From Pseudomonas fildesensis (lineage in GTDB: Bacteria > Pseudomonadota > Gammaproteobacteria > Pseudomonadales > Pseudomonadaceae): 64,000 bases of DNA. A program made the translations under genes and the position numbers. The stretch is taken from NCBI RefSeq assembly GCF_001050345.1, contig NZ_LFMW01000002.1, positions 310,001-374,000 on the forward strand. Direction: 5' to 3'. The notes beneath the pieces were generated by a model. The model saw nothing but the letters and a program-made list of their open reading frames with translations, made no database searches and was not told the DNA's origin. Positions 42,138 to 52,248 of this stretch are shown piece after piece. How positions within the stretch are numbered: the first letter of the stretch is position 1; the number at the start of each line of letters is the position of its first letter.

Positions 42138-43874
42138 CTACCCACTATGGGGAAACAACAAATCGATGAATTTTTCGGCAGTGGGTTGCGGTTCATGATT
42201 GGCCAGGCCGGCGCGTTCGTTGGCTTCGATAAATACGTACTCGGGTTGGTCGGCGGCGGGGACCATCAGGTCCAGGCCCACCATCGGGATGTCCAGGGCG
42301 CGGGCGGCGCGCACGGCAGCGTCCACCAGGGTCGGGTGCAGGATGGCGGTGACGTCTTCCAGGCAACCGCCCGTGTGCAGGTTGGCCGTACGGCGCACGG
42401 CCAATTGCACACCACGCGGCAGGATGCTGTCGTAGCCGTAGCCAGCGGCTTTCAAGGTGCGCTCGGTTTCGGCATCCAGTGGGATCTTGCTTTCGCCATC
42501 GGTGGCCGCTTGGCGCCGCCGGCTCTGGGCCTCGATCAAGGCGCCGATGGAATACTGACCGTCACCGATCACTTCGGCTGGGCGACGAATAGCGGCAGCG
42601 ACTACCTCAAAACCGATCACCAGAATGCGCAGGTCCAGGCCTTCGTGGAAGCTTTCCAGCAGCACGCGGCTGTCGAACTGCCGCGCCGCTTCGATCGCCT
42701 GTTGCACCTCTTCGATGCTCTGCAGATCCACCGCCACGCCCTGGCCTTGCTCGCCATCCAGCGGCTTGACCACGATGCGCTGGTGTTCGTCGAGGAACTC
42801 CAGGTTGTCGTCGGCATTACCCGCCAATTGCTGCGACGGCAGTTTCAAGCCAGCGGCCTTGAGCACCTTGTGCGTGAGGCTCTTGTCCTGGCACAGGGTC
42901 ATGCTGATCGCGCTGGTCAGGTCGCTCAACGACTCGCGGCAGCGCACACGACGCCCGCCATGGCTGAGGGTGAACAGGCCGGCGTCGGCATCGTCCACCT
43001 GCACATCGATCCCGCGCCGATGGGCTTCTTCAACGATGATCCGCGCATAAGGGTTGAACCCCGCCTGCGGGCCCGGGCCGAGAAACAGCGGCTGGTTGAT
43101 GCCGTTCTTGCGCTTGATCGCAAAGGTGGTCAACGCCCGAAAACCCAGCTTGGCGTAGAGGCTCTTGGCCTGGCGGTTATCGTGTAGCACCGACAGGTCA
43201 AGGTAGCTCAGGCCACGGCTCATAAAATGCTCCACCAAGTGGCGCACCAGCACTTCGCCCACGCCGGGGCGGGTGCATTGCGGGTCGACTGCCAGGCACC
43301 ACAGGCTGCAACCGTTTTCCGGGTCGTGAAAGGCTTTCTGATGGTTGAGCCCCATCACGCTGCCGATCACCGCGCCGCTGTCTTCGTCCTCCGCCAGCCA
43401 GTACACAGGGCCACCTTGATGACGGGGCGTCAGGCGCTCGGCGTCTACGGGCAACATGCCGCGTCCCTGGTAAAGCTGGTTGACGGCCTGCCAGTCGGCC
43501 TCCGTCTGTACCCGCCGAATGCGAAAACCGCGAAACACCCGCGTGGCGGGGCGATAGTCGCTGAACCACAGGCGCAGGGTGTCGGACGGGTCGAGGAACA
43601 GCTGCTGCGGATCAATCCCGAGGATCTGTTGAGGCGCAGCCACGTACAGCGCGATATCGCGCTCGCCGGCCTGCTCGTTGAGCAGTTCCTGGGCCAGGCT
43701 GGCCGGGTCGGGAAAGGTGTGGCCGATCAGCAATCGGCCCCATCCGCAATGCACCGCTATTGGCTCGGCGCCCAGCGGGCTGCCGTCTTCGGCCAGGCGC
43801 GCTTGCAGGCGCTCGTAGGTTGGCGCCTGACCCTTCAGCAAACGTTGGCTGTATGCCGCGGCAAGAGGTTTCAT
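42138..43874 (-). CDS. ngg: N-acetylglutaminylglutamine synthetase (GNAT + ATP-grasp)
   Basis: 578 residues. The N-terminal half (to ~280) contains a GNAT acetyltransferase domain (CLAVDPQCTRPGVGEVLVRH). The C-terminal half is an ATP-grasp ligase (VVKPLDGEQGQGVAVDL, VFIEANERAGLANHEP). Ngg makes N-acetylglutaminylglutamine from glutamine and an acyl donor; AsnO then amidates it to NAGGN, an osmoprotectant. It starts 3 bases after the asnO stop, so both are co-translated. Confidence 0.93.
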   Translation of the reverse strand: MKPLAAAYSQRLLKGQAPTYERLQARLAEDGSPLGAEPIAVHCGWGRLLIGHTFPDPASLAQELLNEQAGERDIALYVAAPQQILGIDPQQLFLDPSDTLRLWFSDYRPATRVFRGFRIRRVQTEADWQAVNQLYQGRGMLPVDAERLTPRHQGGPVYWLAEDEDSGAVIGSVMGLNHQKAFHDPENGCSLWCLAVDPQCTRPGVGEVLVRHLVEHFMSRGLSYLDLSVLHDNRQAKSLYAKLGFRALTTFAIKRKNGINQPLFLGPGPQAGFNPYARIIVEEAHRRGIDVQVDDADAGLFTLSHGGRRVRCRESLSDLTSAISMTLCQDKSLTHKVLKAAGLKLPSQQLAGNADDNLEFLDEHQRIVVKPLDGEQGQGVAVDLQSIEEVQQAIEAARQFDSRVLLESFHEGLDLRILVIGFEVVAAAIRRPAEVIGDGQYSIGALIEAQSRRRQAATDGESKIPLDAETERTLKAAGYGYDSILPRGVQLAVRRTANLHTGGCLEDVTAILHPTLVDAAVRAARALDIPMVGLDLMVPAADQPEYVFIEANERAGLANHEPQPTAEKFIDLLFPHSG

Positions 43875-43877
43875 GAA

Positions 43878-45650
43878 TCAGATTCCTTGTTCGCTGAGCC
43901 ACAGGTTCAGCGCCGCCAGTTGCCATAGCTTGGAGCCGCGCAGCGGGGTCAATTGGCCTTGCGGGTCGGTGAGCAGGCGGTCGAGCATGGCCGGGTTGAA
44001 CAGGCCGCGATCCTGGCTCGGGTCCAGCAGCAGGTCGCGCACCCAGTTCAAGGTGTCCCCTTGTAAGTGCTTGAGGCCCGGCACCGGGAAGTAGCCCTTC
44101 TTGCGGTCGATGACTTCGCTCGGGATCACCCGGCGCGCCGCTTCCTTGAGCACTTGCTTGCCGCCGTCAGGCAGCTTGAATTTGCCCGGCACACGGGCCG
44201 ACAGTTCCACCAGGCGGTAGTCCAGAAACGGCGTTCGCGCTTCCAGGCCCCAGGCCATGGTCATGTTGTCGACGCGTTTGACCGGGTCGTCCACCAGCAT
44301 CACGGTGCTATCCAGGCGCAGGGCCTTGTCCACCGCCGCATCGGCGCCCGGCATCGCAAAATGCTCACGCACGAAGTCACCGGCAGCGTCATTGGCGGTC
44401 AGCCATTTCGGCGCGACGGTGGCGGCGTAATCGTCGTAGCTGCGGTCGAAAAATGCATCGCGGTACGCGGCGTACGGGTCGCTTGCGCCGTCCACTTGCG
44501 GGTACCAGTGGTAACCGGCGAACAACTCATCGGCGCCCTGGCCGCTCTGCACTACTTTGCAATGCTTGGCCACTTCGCGCGAGAGCAGGTAGAAAGCGAT
44601 GCAGTCATGGCTGACCATCGGCTCGCTCATGGCGCGGAACGCTGCGGGCAGTTGCTCGATGATTTCGCTTTCGGCGATGCGCAATTGGTGGTGACGGGTG
44701 CCGTAGTGCTTGGCGATCAGGTCCGAATACTGGAACTCATCGCCACGTTCGCCGCCGGCGTCTTCAAAGCCGATGGAGAAGGTCGACAGGTCTTGCACGC
44801 CGACTTCACGCAGCAGGCCGACGAGCATGCTCGAATCGACACCACCGGAGAGCAGCACACCGACATCCACGGCAGCGCGTTGACGAATTGCCACGGCTTC
44901 GCGGGTGCTGTCGAGCACGCGGTCGGTCCAGTCTTCCAGCGTGAGGTGTTGCTCATCCTCACGTGGGCCGTAGGGCAGGGTCCACCAGGTTTTCTGCTCG
45001 GTCTTGCCGTCGGCGTCGATGCGCATCCAGGTGGCCGGCGGCAGTTTTTCAATGCCCGCCAGCAACGTGCGCGGTGCCGGTACCACGGCATGGAAGTTCA
45101 GGTAGTGATTGAGCGCTACCGGATCGAGGATCGGGTTGATATCGCCGCCCTTGAGCAGGGCCGGCAGAGCCGAAGCAAAGCGCAAACGCTGGCCGGTGCG
45201 TGACAGGTACAACGGCTTCACGCCGAGGCGGTCACGTGCGATGAACAGGCGCTTAGCGTCCCGCTCCCAGATGGCGAACGCGAACATGCCATTGAGCTTG
45301 GGCAGCAACGCTTCGCCCCAGGCGTGATAACCCTTGAGCAGCACTTCGGTGTCGCCACCGGAATAGAAGGCGTAGCCCAGGGCTTCCAGCTCTTCACGCA
45401 ATTCCGGAAAGTTGTAGATCGCGCCGTTGAACGCCAGGGACAGCCCCAGTTGGGCGTCGACCATCGGTTGGGCCGAGCCATCCGACAGGTCCATGATTTT
45501 CAGGCGTCGGTGGCCCAGGGCAATCGGCCCTTGGGCGTGGAAGCCCCACGCGTCAGGTCCGCGTGGTGCCAGGTGATGGGTGATTCGCTCCACTGCTGCC
45601 AGGTCGGCAGGTTGGTGATCGAAACGTAACTCTCCAGCTAATCCGCACAT
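43878..45650 (-). CDS. asnO: N-acetylglutaminylglutamine amidotransferase (asparagine-synthetase-like)
   Basis: 590 residues from the ATG at 45650 (MCGLAGELRFDHQPADLAAV), chosen because Cys2 is the class-II glutaminase nucleophile and GGTAAGGAAC precedes it. The ATP-PPase domain has VLLSGGVDSSMLVGLL (SGGXDS). Together with Ngg it produces N-acetylglutaminylglutamine amide under salt stress. It is the first gene of the asnO-ngg-peptidase operon; its promoter lies in the 45.65-45.97 kb gap. Confidence 0.93.
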   Translation of the reverse strand: MCGLAGELRFDHQPADLAAVERITHHLAPRGPDAWGFHAQGPIALGHRRLKIMDLSDGSAQPMVDAQLGLSLAFNGAIYNFPELREELEALGYAFYSGGDTEVLLKGYHAWGEALLPKLNGMFAFAIWERDAKRLFIARDRLGVKPLYLSRTGQRLRFASALPALLKGGDINPILDPVALNHYLNFHAVVPAPRTLLAGIEKLPPATWMRIDADGKTEQKTWWTLPYGPREDEQHLTLEDWTDRVLDSTREAVAIRQRAAVDVGVLLSGGVDSSMLVGLLREVGVQDLSTFSIGFEDAGGERGDEFQYSDLIAKHYGTRHHQLRIAESEIIEQLPAAFRAMSEPMVSHDCIAFYLLSREVAKHCKVVQSGQGADELFAGYHWYPQVDGASDPYAAYRDAFFDRSYDDYAATVAPKWLTANDAAGDFVREHFAMPGADAAVDKALRLDSTVMLVDDPVKRVDNMTMAWGLEARTPFLDYRLVELSARVPGKFKLPDGGKQVLKEAARRVIPSEVIDRKKGYFPVPGLKHLQGDTLNWVRDLLLDPSQDRGLFNPAMLDRLLTDPQGQLTPLRGSKLWQLAALNLWLSEQGI

Positions 45651-45974
45651 AAGTTCCTTACCGGTTTTTCCGTTGGGGAGGGATAGAAGTACCGCTCGCC
45701 AAAACGGCGGGTACCCAGAAACTGACCCGGTCACATTCAGGGAGTTTTAGAACAATCTGTTATAAGGCAAAGAGCCTTACCTGATTGGAAGACACCCAGC
45801 GGGCGGTCTGGCCTGGGGTTAAAGGGCGGTATTTATTGCGAGGAGAGAGGCGAGTATTGCGCGGATTGGGCGCGTAAACGCCCAAGTATTTGAGTCAATT
45901 CACGCAAGTGTTCGCCTTATTGTTGAGCCTTACGACTCAACGCAATCAGTGGTTCACTGCCGTAACCGCGCGGC
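45651..45974. promoter_or_regulatory. 324-base gap: NAGGN operon promoter region and mnmC 3' flank
   Basis: It should contain the osmotically responsive asnO promoter. Minor features are a GTTGAG/CTCAAC hairpin at about 45924-45942 (possible weak mnmC terminator) and a CGCC/GGCG hairpin near 45697-45712 in the asnO leader. I cannot assign -35/-10 boxes with confidence. Confidence 0.4.
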
Positions 45975-47963
45975 TTACGACGGCTGCGCGTTGCTGCGTA
46001 CCAGCGCACGGAGGGCGAACCGGTTCGGGTGGCAGGCTTCGGCCACACTTCGGGGCAGCGGCAAGGGTTCGTCGTCCAGCCAGGCAGCGAGCAACTCCGC
46101 GCACAGCGGCGCGGTGATCAACCCTCGAGAGCCGTGGCCGCTGTTGATGTACAGCCCGTGCAGCCACGGGCACGCAATGTCTGGTACATGACGCGCGTCC
46201 TTGCGCAGCACGGCATAGGCCTGGTCGAAGGCGTCGCGGTCGGCCAGCGGGCCGACAATCGGCAAGTAGTCGGGGCTGGTGCAGCGAAAGGCGGCGCGCC
46301 CCTCAAGGCGCTCGATGGGGAGGGCGTCGACGTCAAGGCGGTCGGCCAAGTCGGTGGAGATCTCGCGCAACATGTCCAGGTTGCCGACATGCTCGGCCAC
46401 CGTTGGCGTCAAGTCGTCGCTCTTGAAGTCGAAGCTGGCGCCCAGCGTGTGTTCGCCCAAGCGGGGCGGGGCGATGTAGCCCTCGGCGCACACGACCGTT
46501 GCCAACGCTTCGCTGCGCGGCGTGAGGGGCAGGCAGGTGATCTGCCCGCGAATACGCTTGAGGGGCAGGTCGCTGCTGAACGGGAACCGCTTGATCTCGG
46601 CAGCGCCGGCCAGCACCACCACACTCGCGCTGGCCAGCAAGGTATCGCCGGCATGGGCCTGCCACAGGCCGTCGACCCGTTGCAGGTGCAGCGCTTCCTG
46701 GTGGTTGAGCACCTTGATCAACGGGTGCGTCGCCTGCCACTGGCACAGCGCGGGAGGATTCACCCAGCCGCCCTCGGGGAAAAACAGCCCGCCGTGGGCC
46801 AGCGCCACACCGGCACGCGATTGCGCCTGAGGCTGGTCCAGCAGGTGCAGCAGGTCGGGCGAAAACGCCGCAGCCAACTGCGCCTGGCGCTCGGCCTCCT
46901 TGGCGTTGAAAGCCAGTTGCAGCACCCCGCAGCCGTCCCAGTCGACGCCCCGCTGCAGGTGCTCCAACACGCGCCGGGTGTGCCCGAAACCACTGAGGAT
47001 CAATTGCGACAGGGCCGTGCCGTGAGCCGACAGCTTGAGGTACAGCACCCCTTGCGGATTACCCGAGGCTTCCTGCGCCAGTGCTGCATGGCGCTCCAGC
47101 AGCGTAACGTTCCAGCCGCGTGCGGCGAGGCTGGCCGCCGTGGTGCAACCGGCCAGGCCGCCGCCGATCACCAGGGCGCTGCGTTCACCGCTCAGGGACG
47201 CGGGGCGGGCGAACCACGGTTTGCTCGCCACCGGTGCTGGCGTGTCTGCCGGCCAGCCCAAAAACTCGCCGCGCAGAATTTCCCATTTATGCCCGATGCC
47301 CGGCGTGCGCTTCATTTTGAATCCGGCCGCGTTGATCAGCCGGCGCACCCAGCCGGTGCTGGTAAAGGTGCTGATGGTTGACCCCGGTGCGGCCAGCCGC
47401 GCCAGTTCGGCGAACAGCTCGGCGGTCCACATGTCGGGATTTTTCGCCGGGGCAAAACCATCGAGAAACCACGCATCGACCTGGGCGTCGAGTTGCGGCA
47501 ACTGCTCCATGGCGTCGCCGATCAGCAGGGTCAGGGTCACGCGGCCGTTATCCAGAATCAGGCGCTGGAAGCCCTGATGGATGGCAAAATACTGCGCCAA
47601 CAACTGATCGGCCAACGGCTTGAGTTCCGGCCAGAGGGCGAGGGCGCGCTGCAGGTCTGCGTGGCTCAGCGGGTACTTTTCCACGCTGATGAAATGCAGC
47701 CGCGTACCCGCCACTGCGTGCTGTTCGAACAATTGCCAGGCGCAGAGAAAATTCAACCCCGTGCCGAACCCGGTCTCGCCAATCACCAGCCTGCCGCCCA
47801 CGGGCAGGGCGGCAAAGCGCTCCTGCAAACGGTTCTGTTCGAGGAACACATAGCGGGTTTCTTCAAGGCCCGACTTGTCGGAGAAGTACACATCGTCGAA
47901 GACCCGTGAATGCGGGCGACCTTGGTCATCCCAGTCGAGCTGGGCGTGGATTACGGGGTTCAT
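45975..47963 (-). CDS. mnmC: bifunctional tRNA mnm5s2U biosynthesis protein MnmC
   Basis: 662 residues, full length. The N-terminal methyltransferase MnmD (~1-240) has VIGETGFGTGLNFLCAWQLF and WFLDGFAPAKNPDMW. The C-terminal FAD-dependent oxidoreductase has VIGGGLAGCTTAASLAARGW and NSGHGSRGLITAPLCAELLA. The enzyme removes carboxymethyl and methylates the wobble uridine side chain in tRNA. The ATG at 47963 has no strong ribosome site. Confidence 0.95.
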   Translation of the reverse strand: MNPVIHAQLDWDDQGRPHSRVFDDVYFSDKSGLEETRYVFLEQNRLQERFAALPVGGRLVIGETGFGTGLNFLCAWQLFEQHAVAGTRLHFISVEKYPLSHADLQRALALWPELKPLADQLLAQYFAIHQGFQRLILDNGRVTLTLLIGDAMEQLPQLDAQVDAWFLDGFAPAKNPDMWTAELFAELARLAAPGSTISTFTSTGWVRRLINAAGFKMKRTPGIGHKWEILRGEFLGWPADTPAPVASKPWFARPASLSGERSALVIGGGLAGCTTAASLAARGWNVTLLERHAALAQEASGNPQGVLYLKLSAHGTALSQLILSGFGHTRRVLEHLQRGVDWDGCGVLQLAFNAKEAERQAQLAAAFSPDLLHLLDQPQAQSRAGVALAHGGLFFPEGGWVNPPALCQWQATHPLIKVLNHQEALHLQRVDGLWQAHAGDTLLASASVVVLAGAAEIKRFPFSSDLPLKRIRGQITCLPLTPRSEALATVVCAEGYIAPPRLGEHTLGASFDFKSDDLTPTVAEHVGNLDMLREISTDLADRLDVDALPIERLEGRAAFRCTSPDYLPIVGPLADRDAFDQAYAVLRKDARHVPDIACPWLHGLYINSGHGSRGLITAPLCAELLAAWLDDEPLPLPRSVAEACHPNRFALRALVRSNAQPS

Positions 47964-48104
47964 GGGCGGCTCGGTAACGGCAAGGGGGCCATTCTAGCTG
48001 ATCAATGGACTTTGAATTGACCCATGGCAAGCCGGCGTGGAATTTCCTCCCGCATGGCGTTGCCCAATCCGCTAGTCTTGCTGAATTCTGAAACGGAGCT
48101 GCCC

Positions 48105-49616
48105 ATGTTCGAATCCGCCGAAATCGGTCACGCCATCGACAAAGACACCTACGACGCCGAAGTGCCGGCCCTGCGCGAAGCCTTGCTCGAAGCGCAGTAC
48201 GAGCTGCAGCAGCAAAAACGCTTCCCGGTGATCATCCTGATCAATGGCATCGAAGGCGCCGGCAAGGGCGAGACCGTCAAGCTGCTCAATGAATGGATGG
48301 ACCCGCGCCTGATCGAAGTGCGCACCTTCGACCAGCAGACTGACGAAGAACTGGCCCGCCCGCCGGCCTGGCGCTACTGGCGCCAGTTGCCCGCGAAGGG
48401 CCGCATGGGGATCTTTTTCGGCAACTGGTACAGCCAGATGCTGCAGGGCCGCGTGCATGGGCAGATCAAGGACGCGCGACTCGACCAAGCCATCGCCGGT
48501 GCCGAACGCCTGGAGAAAATGTTCTGCGACGAAGGTGCGCTGATCTTCAAGTTCTGGTTCCACCTGTCCAAGAAGCAGATGAAGGCGCGGCTCAAGGCAC
48601 TGGCCGATGACCCGCTGCACAGCTGGCGCATCAGCCCGCTGGACTGGCAGCAGTCCAAGACCTACGACAAGTTTGTGCATTTCGGCGAGCGGGTGCTGCG
48701 TCGCACCAGCCGCGACTACGCGCCGTGGCATGTGATCGAAGGCGTGGACAGCAACTACCGCAGCCTGACCGTGGGCAAGATCCTGCTCGACGGCCTGCAA
48801 AACGCGCTGAAGCTGCCCAAAGGCAAAGCCAGCGGCATGAACCCGGCGCCGCTGCCGTCGGCAGTGGACCAGATGAGCCTGCTCAACAGCCTCGACATGA
48901 CCCTGAGCCTGGACAAGGACGATTACGAAGAACAGCTGATCACCGAACAGGCGCGGTTCTCCGGCCTTATGCGCGACAAGCGTATGCGCAAGCACGCCCT
49001 GGTCACGGTGTTTGAGGGCAACGACGCGGCGGGCAAGGGCGGCGCGATTCGCCGCGTGGCAGCGGCCCTCGACCCACGTCAGTACCACATCGTGCCGATC
49101 GCCGCGCCCACCGAAGACGAGCGCGCGCAGCCGTACTTGTGGCGGTTCTGGCAGAAGATCCCGGCGCGCGGCATGTTCACCGTATTCGACCGCTCGTGGT
49201 ATGGCCGCGTGCTGGTGGAACGCATTGAAGGCTTCTGCACCCCGGCGGACTGGATGCGCGCCTATGGCGAGATCAATGACTTTGAAGAGCAGTTGCGCGA
49301 TGCGGGCGTGATCGTGGTCAAGTTCTGGCTGGCCATCGACAAGCAGACCCAACTGGAACGCTTCCAGGCCCGCGAGGCGATCCCGTTCAAACGCTTCAAG
49401 ATCACCGAAGACGACTGGCGCAACCGCGACAAGTGGGACGACTACCGGGCGGCCGTGGGCGATATGGTTGATCGCACCAGTACCGAGGTGTCGCCGTGGA
49501 CGCTGGTGGAGGCCAATGACAAGCGCTGGGCGCGGGTCAAGGTGCTGCGTACCATCAACCTGGCGCTGGAAGAGGCGTTCGACAAGTCTGACAAGCACGA
49601 TAAAAAGAAGAAGTAA
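48105..49616 (+). CDS. pap: polyphosphate:AMP phosphotransferase
   Basis: 503 residues from the ATG at 48105 (MFESAEIGHAIDKDTYDAEV), with GGAGCTG upstream. Two tandem PPK2 domains each have a Walker A (LINGIEGAGKGETVK, residue ~46; VFEGNDAAGKGGAIR, residue ~303) and lid/DRSWYGR motif (VFDRSWYGRVLVERIEGF in the second; FGNWYSQ in the first). This two-domain form phosphorylates AMP with polyphosphate. The C-terminus is Lys-rich (KSDKHDKKKK). Confidence 0.93.
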   Translation: MFESAEIGHAIDKDTYDAEVPALREALLEAQYELQQQKRFPVIILINGIEGAGKGETVKLLNEWMDPRLIEVRTFDQQTDEELARPPAWRYWRQLPAKGRMGIFFGNWYSQMLQGRVHGQIKDARLDQAIAGAERLEKMFCDEGALIFKFWFHLSKKQMKARLKALADDPLHSWRISPLDWQQSKTYDKFVHFGERVLRRTSRDYAPWHVIEGVDSNYRSLTVGKILLDGLQNALKLPKGKASGMNPAPLPSAVDQMSLLNSLDMTLSLDKDDYEEQLITEQARFSGLMRDKRMRKHALVTVFEGNDAAGKGGAIRRVAAALDPRQYHIVPIAAPTEDERAQPYLWRFWQKIPARGMFTVFDRSWYGRVLVERIEGFCTPADWMRAYGEINDFEEQLRDAGVIVVKFWLAIDKQTQLERFQAREAIPFKRFKITEDDWRNRDKWDDYRAAVGDMVDRTSTEVSPWTLVEANDKRWARVKVLRTINLALEEAFDKSDKHDKKKK

Positions 49617-49934
49617 CACTCAGTGACCATTGTGGCTCGCAGGCTCCCTGTGGCGAGCGGGCTTGTTGTGGCGAGCGGGCTTGCCCCGCGTTGGGCTGCG
49701 AAGCAGCCCCAAAACCTGCCAATGAGTTCTGCCTGAAAGAACGCGGTTTCCCTGATAGGGCTGCTCCGCAGCCCAACGCGGGGCAAGCCCGCTCGCCACA
49801 GGAAGCGCGTTAACCACAAAATCCAGCGTTCGACACAATGCTTTTGCATACGCCAGGTGAATGATCGTCGCGATTGAAAGTAGCTGGATCTATCCTCGAT
49901 CCATCTCCCAACAACGACAAGATCGAGGTGGCCC
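49617..49934. promoter_or_regulatory. 318-base gap with long repeat element and thiolase promoter
   Basis: Most of the region is the REP-type element 49631-49818. The remaining ~115 bases upstream of the thiolase hold its promoter and AAGATCGAGGTG ribosome region. No independent gene seen. Confidence 0.5.
49631..49818. repeat. REP-type element with 18-bp tandem ends (TGTGGCGAG family)
   Basis: TGTGG-initiated 18-base units begin at 49631, 49649 and 49667; CCACA-terminated units end at 49800 and 49818. The core has GGGCTGCGAAGCAGCCC and CTGCTCCGCAGCCC plus inverted GCCCCGCG / CGCGGGGC. Confidence 0.85.
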
Positions 49935-51119
49935 ATGCGTGAAGTAGTGATCGTCGACAGTGTGCGAACCGGCCTGGCCAAATCCTTTCGCGGCAAATTC
50001 AACCAGACCCGTCCCGATGACATGGCGGCTCATTGCGTCAATGCATTGCTCACCCGCAATGGCATCGACCCGGCGACGGTGGAGGACTGCATTGTCGGCG
50101 CTGGTTCCAACGAAGGCGCCCAGGGCTACAACATCGGGCGCAATGTGGCAGTGCTCTCGCAATTGGGTACCGGTACGGCGGGCATGACCCTCAACCGTTT
50201 TTGCTCGTCGGGCCTGCAGGCAATTGCGATTGCCGCCAACCAAATTGCCTCGGGCTGCAGCGACATCATCGTTGCCGGTGGCGTCGAGTCCATCAGCCTG
50301 ACCATGAAAAGCGTCAACACCGACAACCTGATCAACCCGCTGCTTAAAGAACAGGTGCCGGGCATTTACTTCCCCATGGGCCAGACCGCCGAAATCGTCG
50401 CCCGCCGCTACAACGTCAGCCGCGAAGAACAGGACCTGTATGCCCTGCAAAGCCAGCAGCGCACCGCCCAGGCGCAGGCCGACGGTTTGTTCAACGATGA
50501 AATCGTGCCGATGGCGGTCAAGTACAAGGTAGAAGACAAGAACACTGGCGAGGTGCAAATACTCGACGGCGTGGTTGACCGCGACGACTGCAACCGCCCG
50601 GACACCACTCTGGCCAGCCTCCAGGGACTTAAACCGGTGTTTGCCGAAGACGGTTCGGTGACGGCGGGCAACTCCTCGCAACTCTCCGATGGCGCGTCGA
50701 TGACCCTGGTGATGAGCCTGGAAAAAGCCCTGGAACTGGGGCTCACGCCCAAGGCGTTTTTTCGCGGTTTTACCGTGGCCGGCTGCGAGCCGGACGAGAT
50801 GGGCATCGGCCCAGTGTTCTCGGTGCCCAAGTTGCTCAAGGCCAAGGGCTTGCAGGTGGCGGACATTGACCTGTGGGAACTCAACGAAGCGTTTGCCTCG
50901 CAGTGCCTTTACGCGCGCAACCGCCTGGAAATCGACAACGCCAGGTACAACGTCAGTGGTGGTTCGATCTCCATCGGGCACCCGTTCGGCATGACCGGTT
51001 CGCGGCAAGTGGGACATCTGGTGCGTGAGTTGCAGCGGCGCAATCTGCGCTATGGCATCGTCACTATGTGCGTGGGCGGCGGCATGGGCGCCACCGGATT
51101 ATTCGAAGCTGTCCGCTAA
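49935..51119 (+). CDS. acetyl-CoA C-acyltransferase (thiolase)
   Basis: 394 residues. Thiolase signatures are present: active-site Cys in LNRFCSSGLQAIAIAANQI (about residue 88), GGVESISLTM, and the C-terminal NVSGGSISIGHPFGMTGSRQ and CVGGGMGATGLFE with catalytic His and Cys. It could act in beta-oxidation of fatty or aromatic acids. It is not next to a fadB partner here. GAGGTGG lies 6 bases upstream of the ATG. Confidence 0.93.
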   Translation: MREVVIVDSVRTGLAKSFRGKFNQTRPDDMAAHCVNALLTRNGIDPATVEDCIVGAGSNEGAQGYNIGRNVAVLSQLGTGTAGMTLNRFCSSGLQAIAIAANQIASGCSDIIVAGGVESISLTMKSVNTDNLINPLLKEQVPGIYFPMGQTAEIVARRYNVSREEQDLYALQSQQRTAQAQADGLFNDEIVPMAVKYKVEDKNTGEVQILDGVVDRDDCNRPDTTLASLQGLKPVFAEDGSVTAGNSSQLSDGASMTLVMSLEKALELGLTPKAFFRGFTVAGCEPDEMGIGPVFSVPKLLKAKGLQVADIDLWELNEAFASQCLYARNRLEIDNARYNVSGGSISIGHPFGMTGSRQVGHLVRELQRRNLRYGIVTMCVGGGMGATGLFEAVR

Positions 51120-51123
51120 TCAA

Positions 51124-51215
51124 AATGTGGGAGGGGGCTTGCTCCCGATAGCAGTGTCAGCCACTACATCAGGTGACTGATACACCGCCATCGGGAGCAA
51201 GCCCCCTCCCACATT
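51124..51215. repeat. REPIN-like inverted pair (TGTGGGAGGGGG family)
   Basis: AATGTGGGAGGGGGCTTGC / GCAAGCCCCCTCCCACATT with inner CTCCCGATAG / CATCGGGAG and a ~40-base spacer. It begins 4 bases after the thiolase stop. Confidence 0.9.
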
Positions 51216-51291
51216 TGAATTGCGTCATAGCCCTATCCGGTTACATGCCCCTAGAATGCCCGCTCCACTTCCTCTGGCTCCTGGGGCACGC

Positions 51292-52248
51292 ATGCACATC
51301 TCTTCCGGCCGCTGGGTCTATGGCTTTGGCTTGACCCTGTTGACCGCGCTGCTCTGGGGCATTCTCCCAGTCAAACTCAAACAAGTGCTGCAGGTGATGG
51401 ACCCGGTCACCGTCACCTGGTTTCGCCTGACGGTGTCCGGCACCTGCCTGTTTCTCTACCTCGCCGCGACCAAGCGCCTGCCCAGCCGCAAAGTGCTTGG
51501 GCCCAAGGGTGGCTGGCTGGTGGCCATGGCCGTTTGCGGCCTGGTGGGCAATTACGTGTTGTATCTGATCGGCCTCAAAATGCTCAGCCCTGGCACTGCC
51601 CAGTTGGTGGTGCAGATGGGGCCGATCTTCCTGATGGTCGCCAGTGTGTTTGTGTTCAAGGAGCGCTTCAGCCTGGGCCAGGGGCTGGGGTTGGTGGTGC
51701 TGATAATCGGCTTCGGACTGTTCTTTAATCAGCGCCTGGTCGAAATGCTCACGTCCCTGGGCACCTATACCGCCGGGGTGCTGACGATTCTGCTCGCCAC
51801 GACCATCTGGGTATTTTACGCCCTGGGCCAGAAGCAATTGCTGACGGTGTGGAATTCGCTGCAGGTAATGATGGTGATCTACCTGTCATGTGCCGTGCTG
51901 CTGACACCGTGGGCACATCCGCTGGAGGCGTTGCAGTTGAGCCCACTGCAAGGCTGGCTGCTGCTGGCCTGCTGCATGAACACGCTGGTGGCCTATGGCG
52001 CGTTTGCCGAAGCCCTGGCTCACTGGGAAGCCTCGCGGGTCAGTGCGACCCTGGCGCTGACGCCGCTGGTGACCTTTGTAGCGGTGGCCTTGGCGGCATG
52101 GTTGTGGCCTGACTTTGTGCAGGCCGAAGAAATCAACGCCCTGGGCTATGCCGGGGCGTTGGTGGTGGTGCTGGGCTCGGCGACCGTGGCCTTGGCGCCC
52201 TCGTTGCTTGCTGGGCTCAAGGCCCGGCGCGCACGCTTGGCCTTGTAG
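51292..52248 (+). CDS. EamA/DMT-family transporter
   Basis: 318 residues from the ATG at 51292 (MHISSGRWVYGFGLTLLTAL), ten predicted helices in two EamA repeats (first ~15-135; second ~155-300: YTAGVLTILLATTIWVFYAL). DMT carriers export metabolites such as amino acids; substrate unknown. The TAG stop lies within the left end of a palindromic repeat. Confidence 0.88.
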   Translation: MHISSGRWVYGFGLTLLTALLWGILPVKLKQVLQVMDPVTVTWFRLTVSGTCLFLYLAATKRLPSRKVLGPKGGWLVAMAVCGLVGNYVLYLIGLKMLSPGTAQLVVQMGPIFLMVASVFVFKERFSLGQGLGLVVLIIGFGLFFNQRLVEMLTSLGTYTAGVLTILLATTIWVFYALGQKQLLTVWNSLQVMMVIYLSCAVLLTPWAHPLEALQLSPLQGWLLLACCMNTLVAYGAFAEALAHWEASRVSATLALTPLVTFVAVALAAWLWPDFVQAEEINALGYAGALVVVLGSATVALAPSLLAGLKARRARLAL

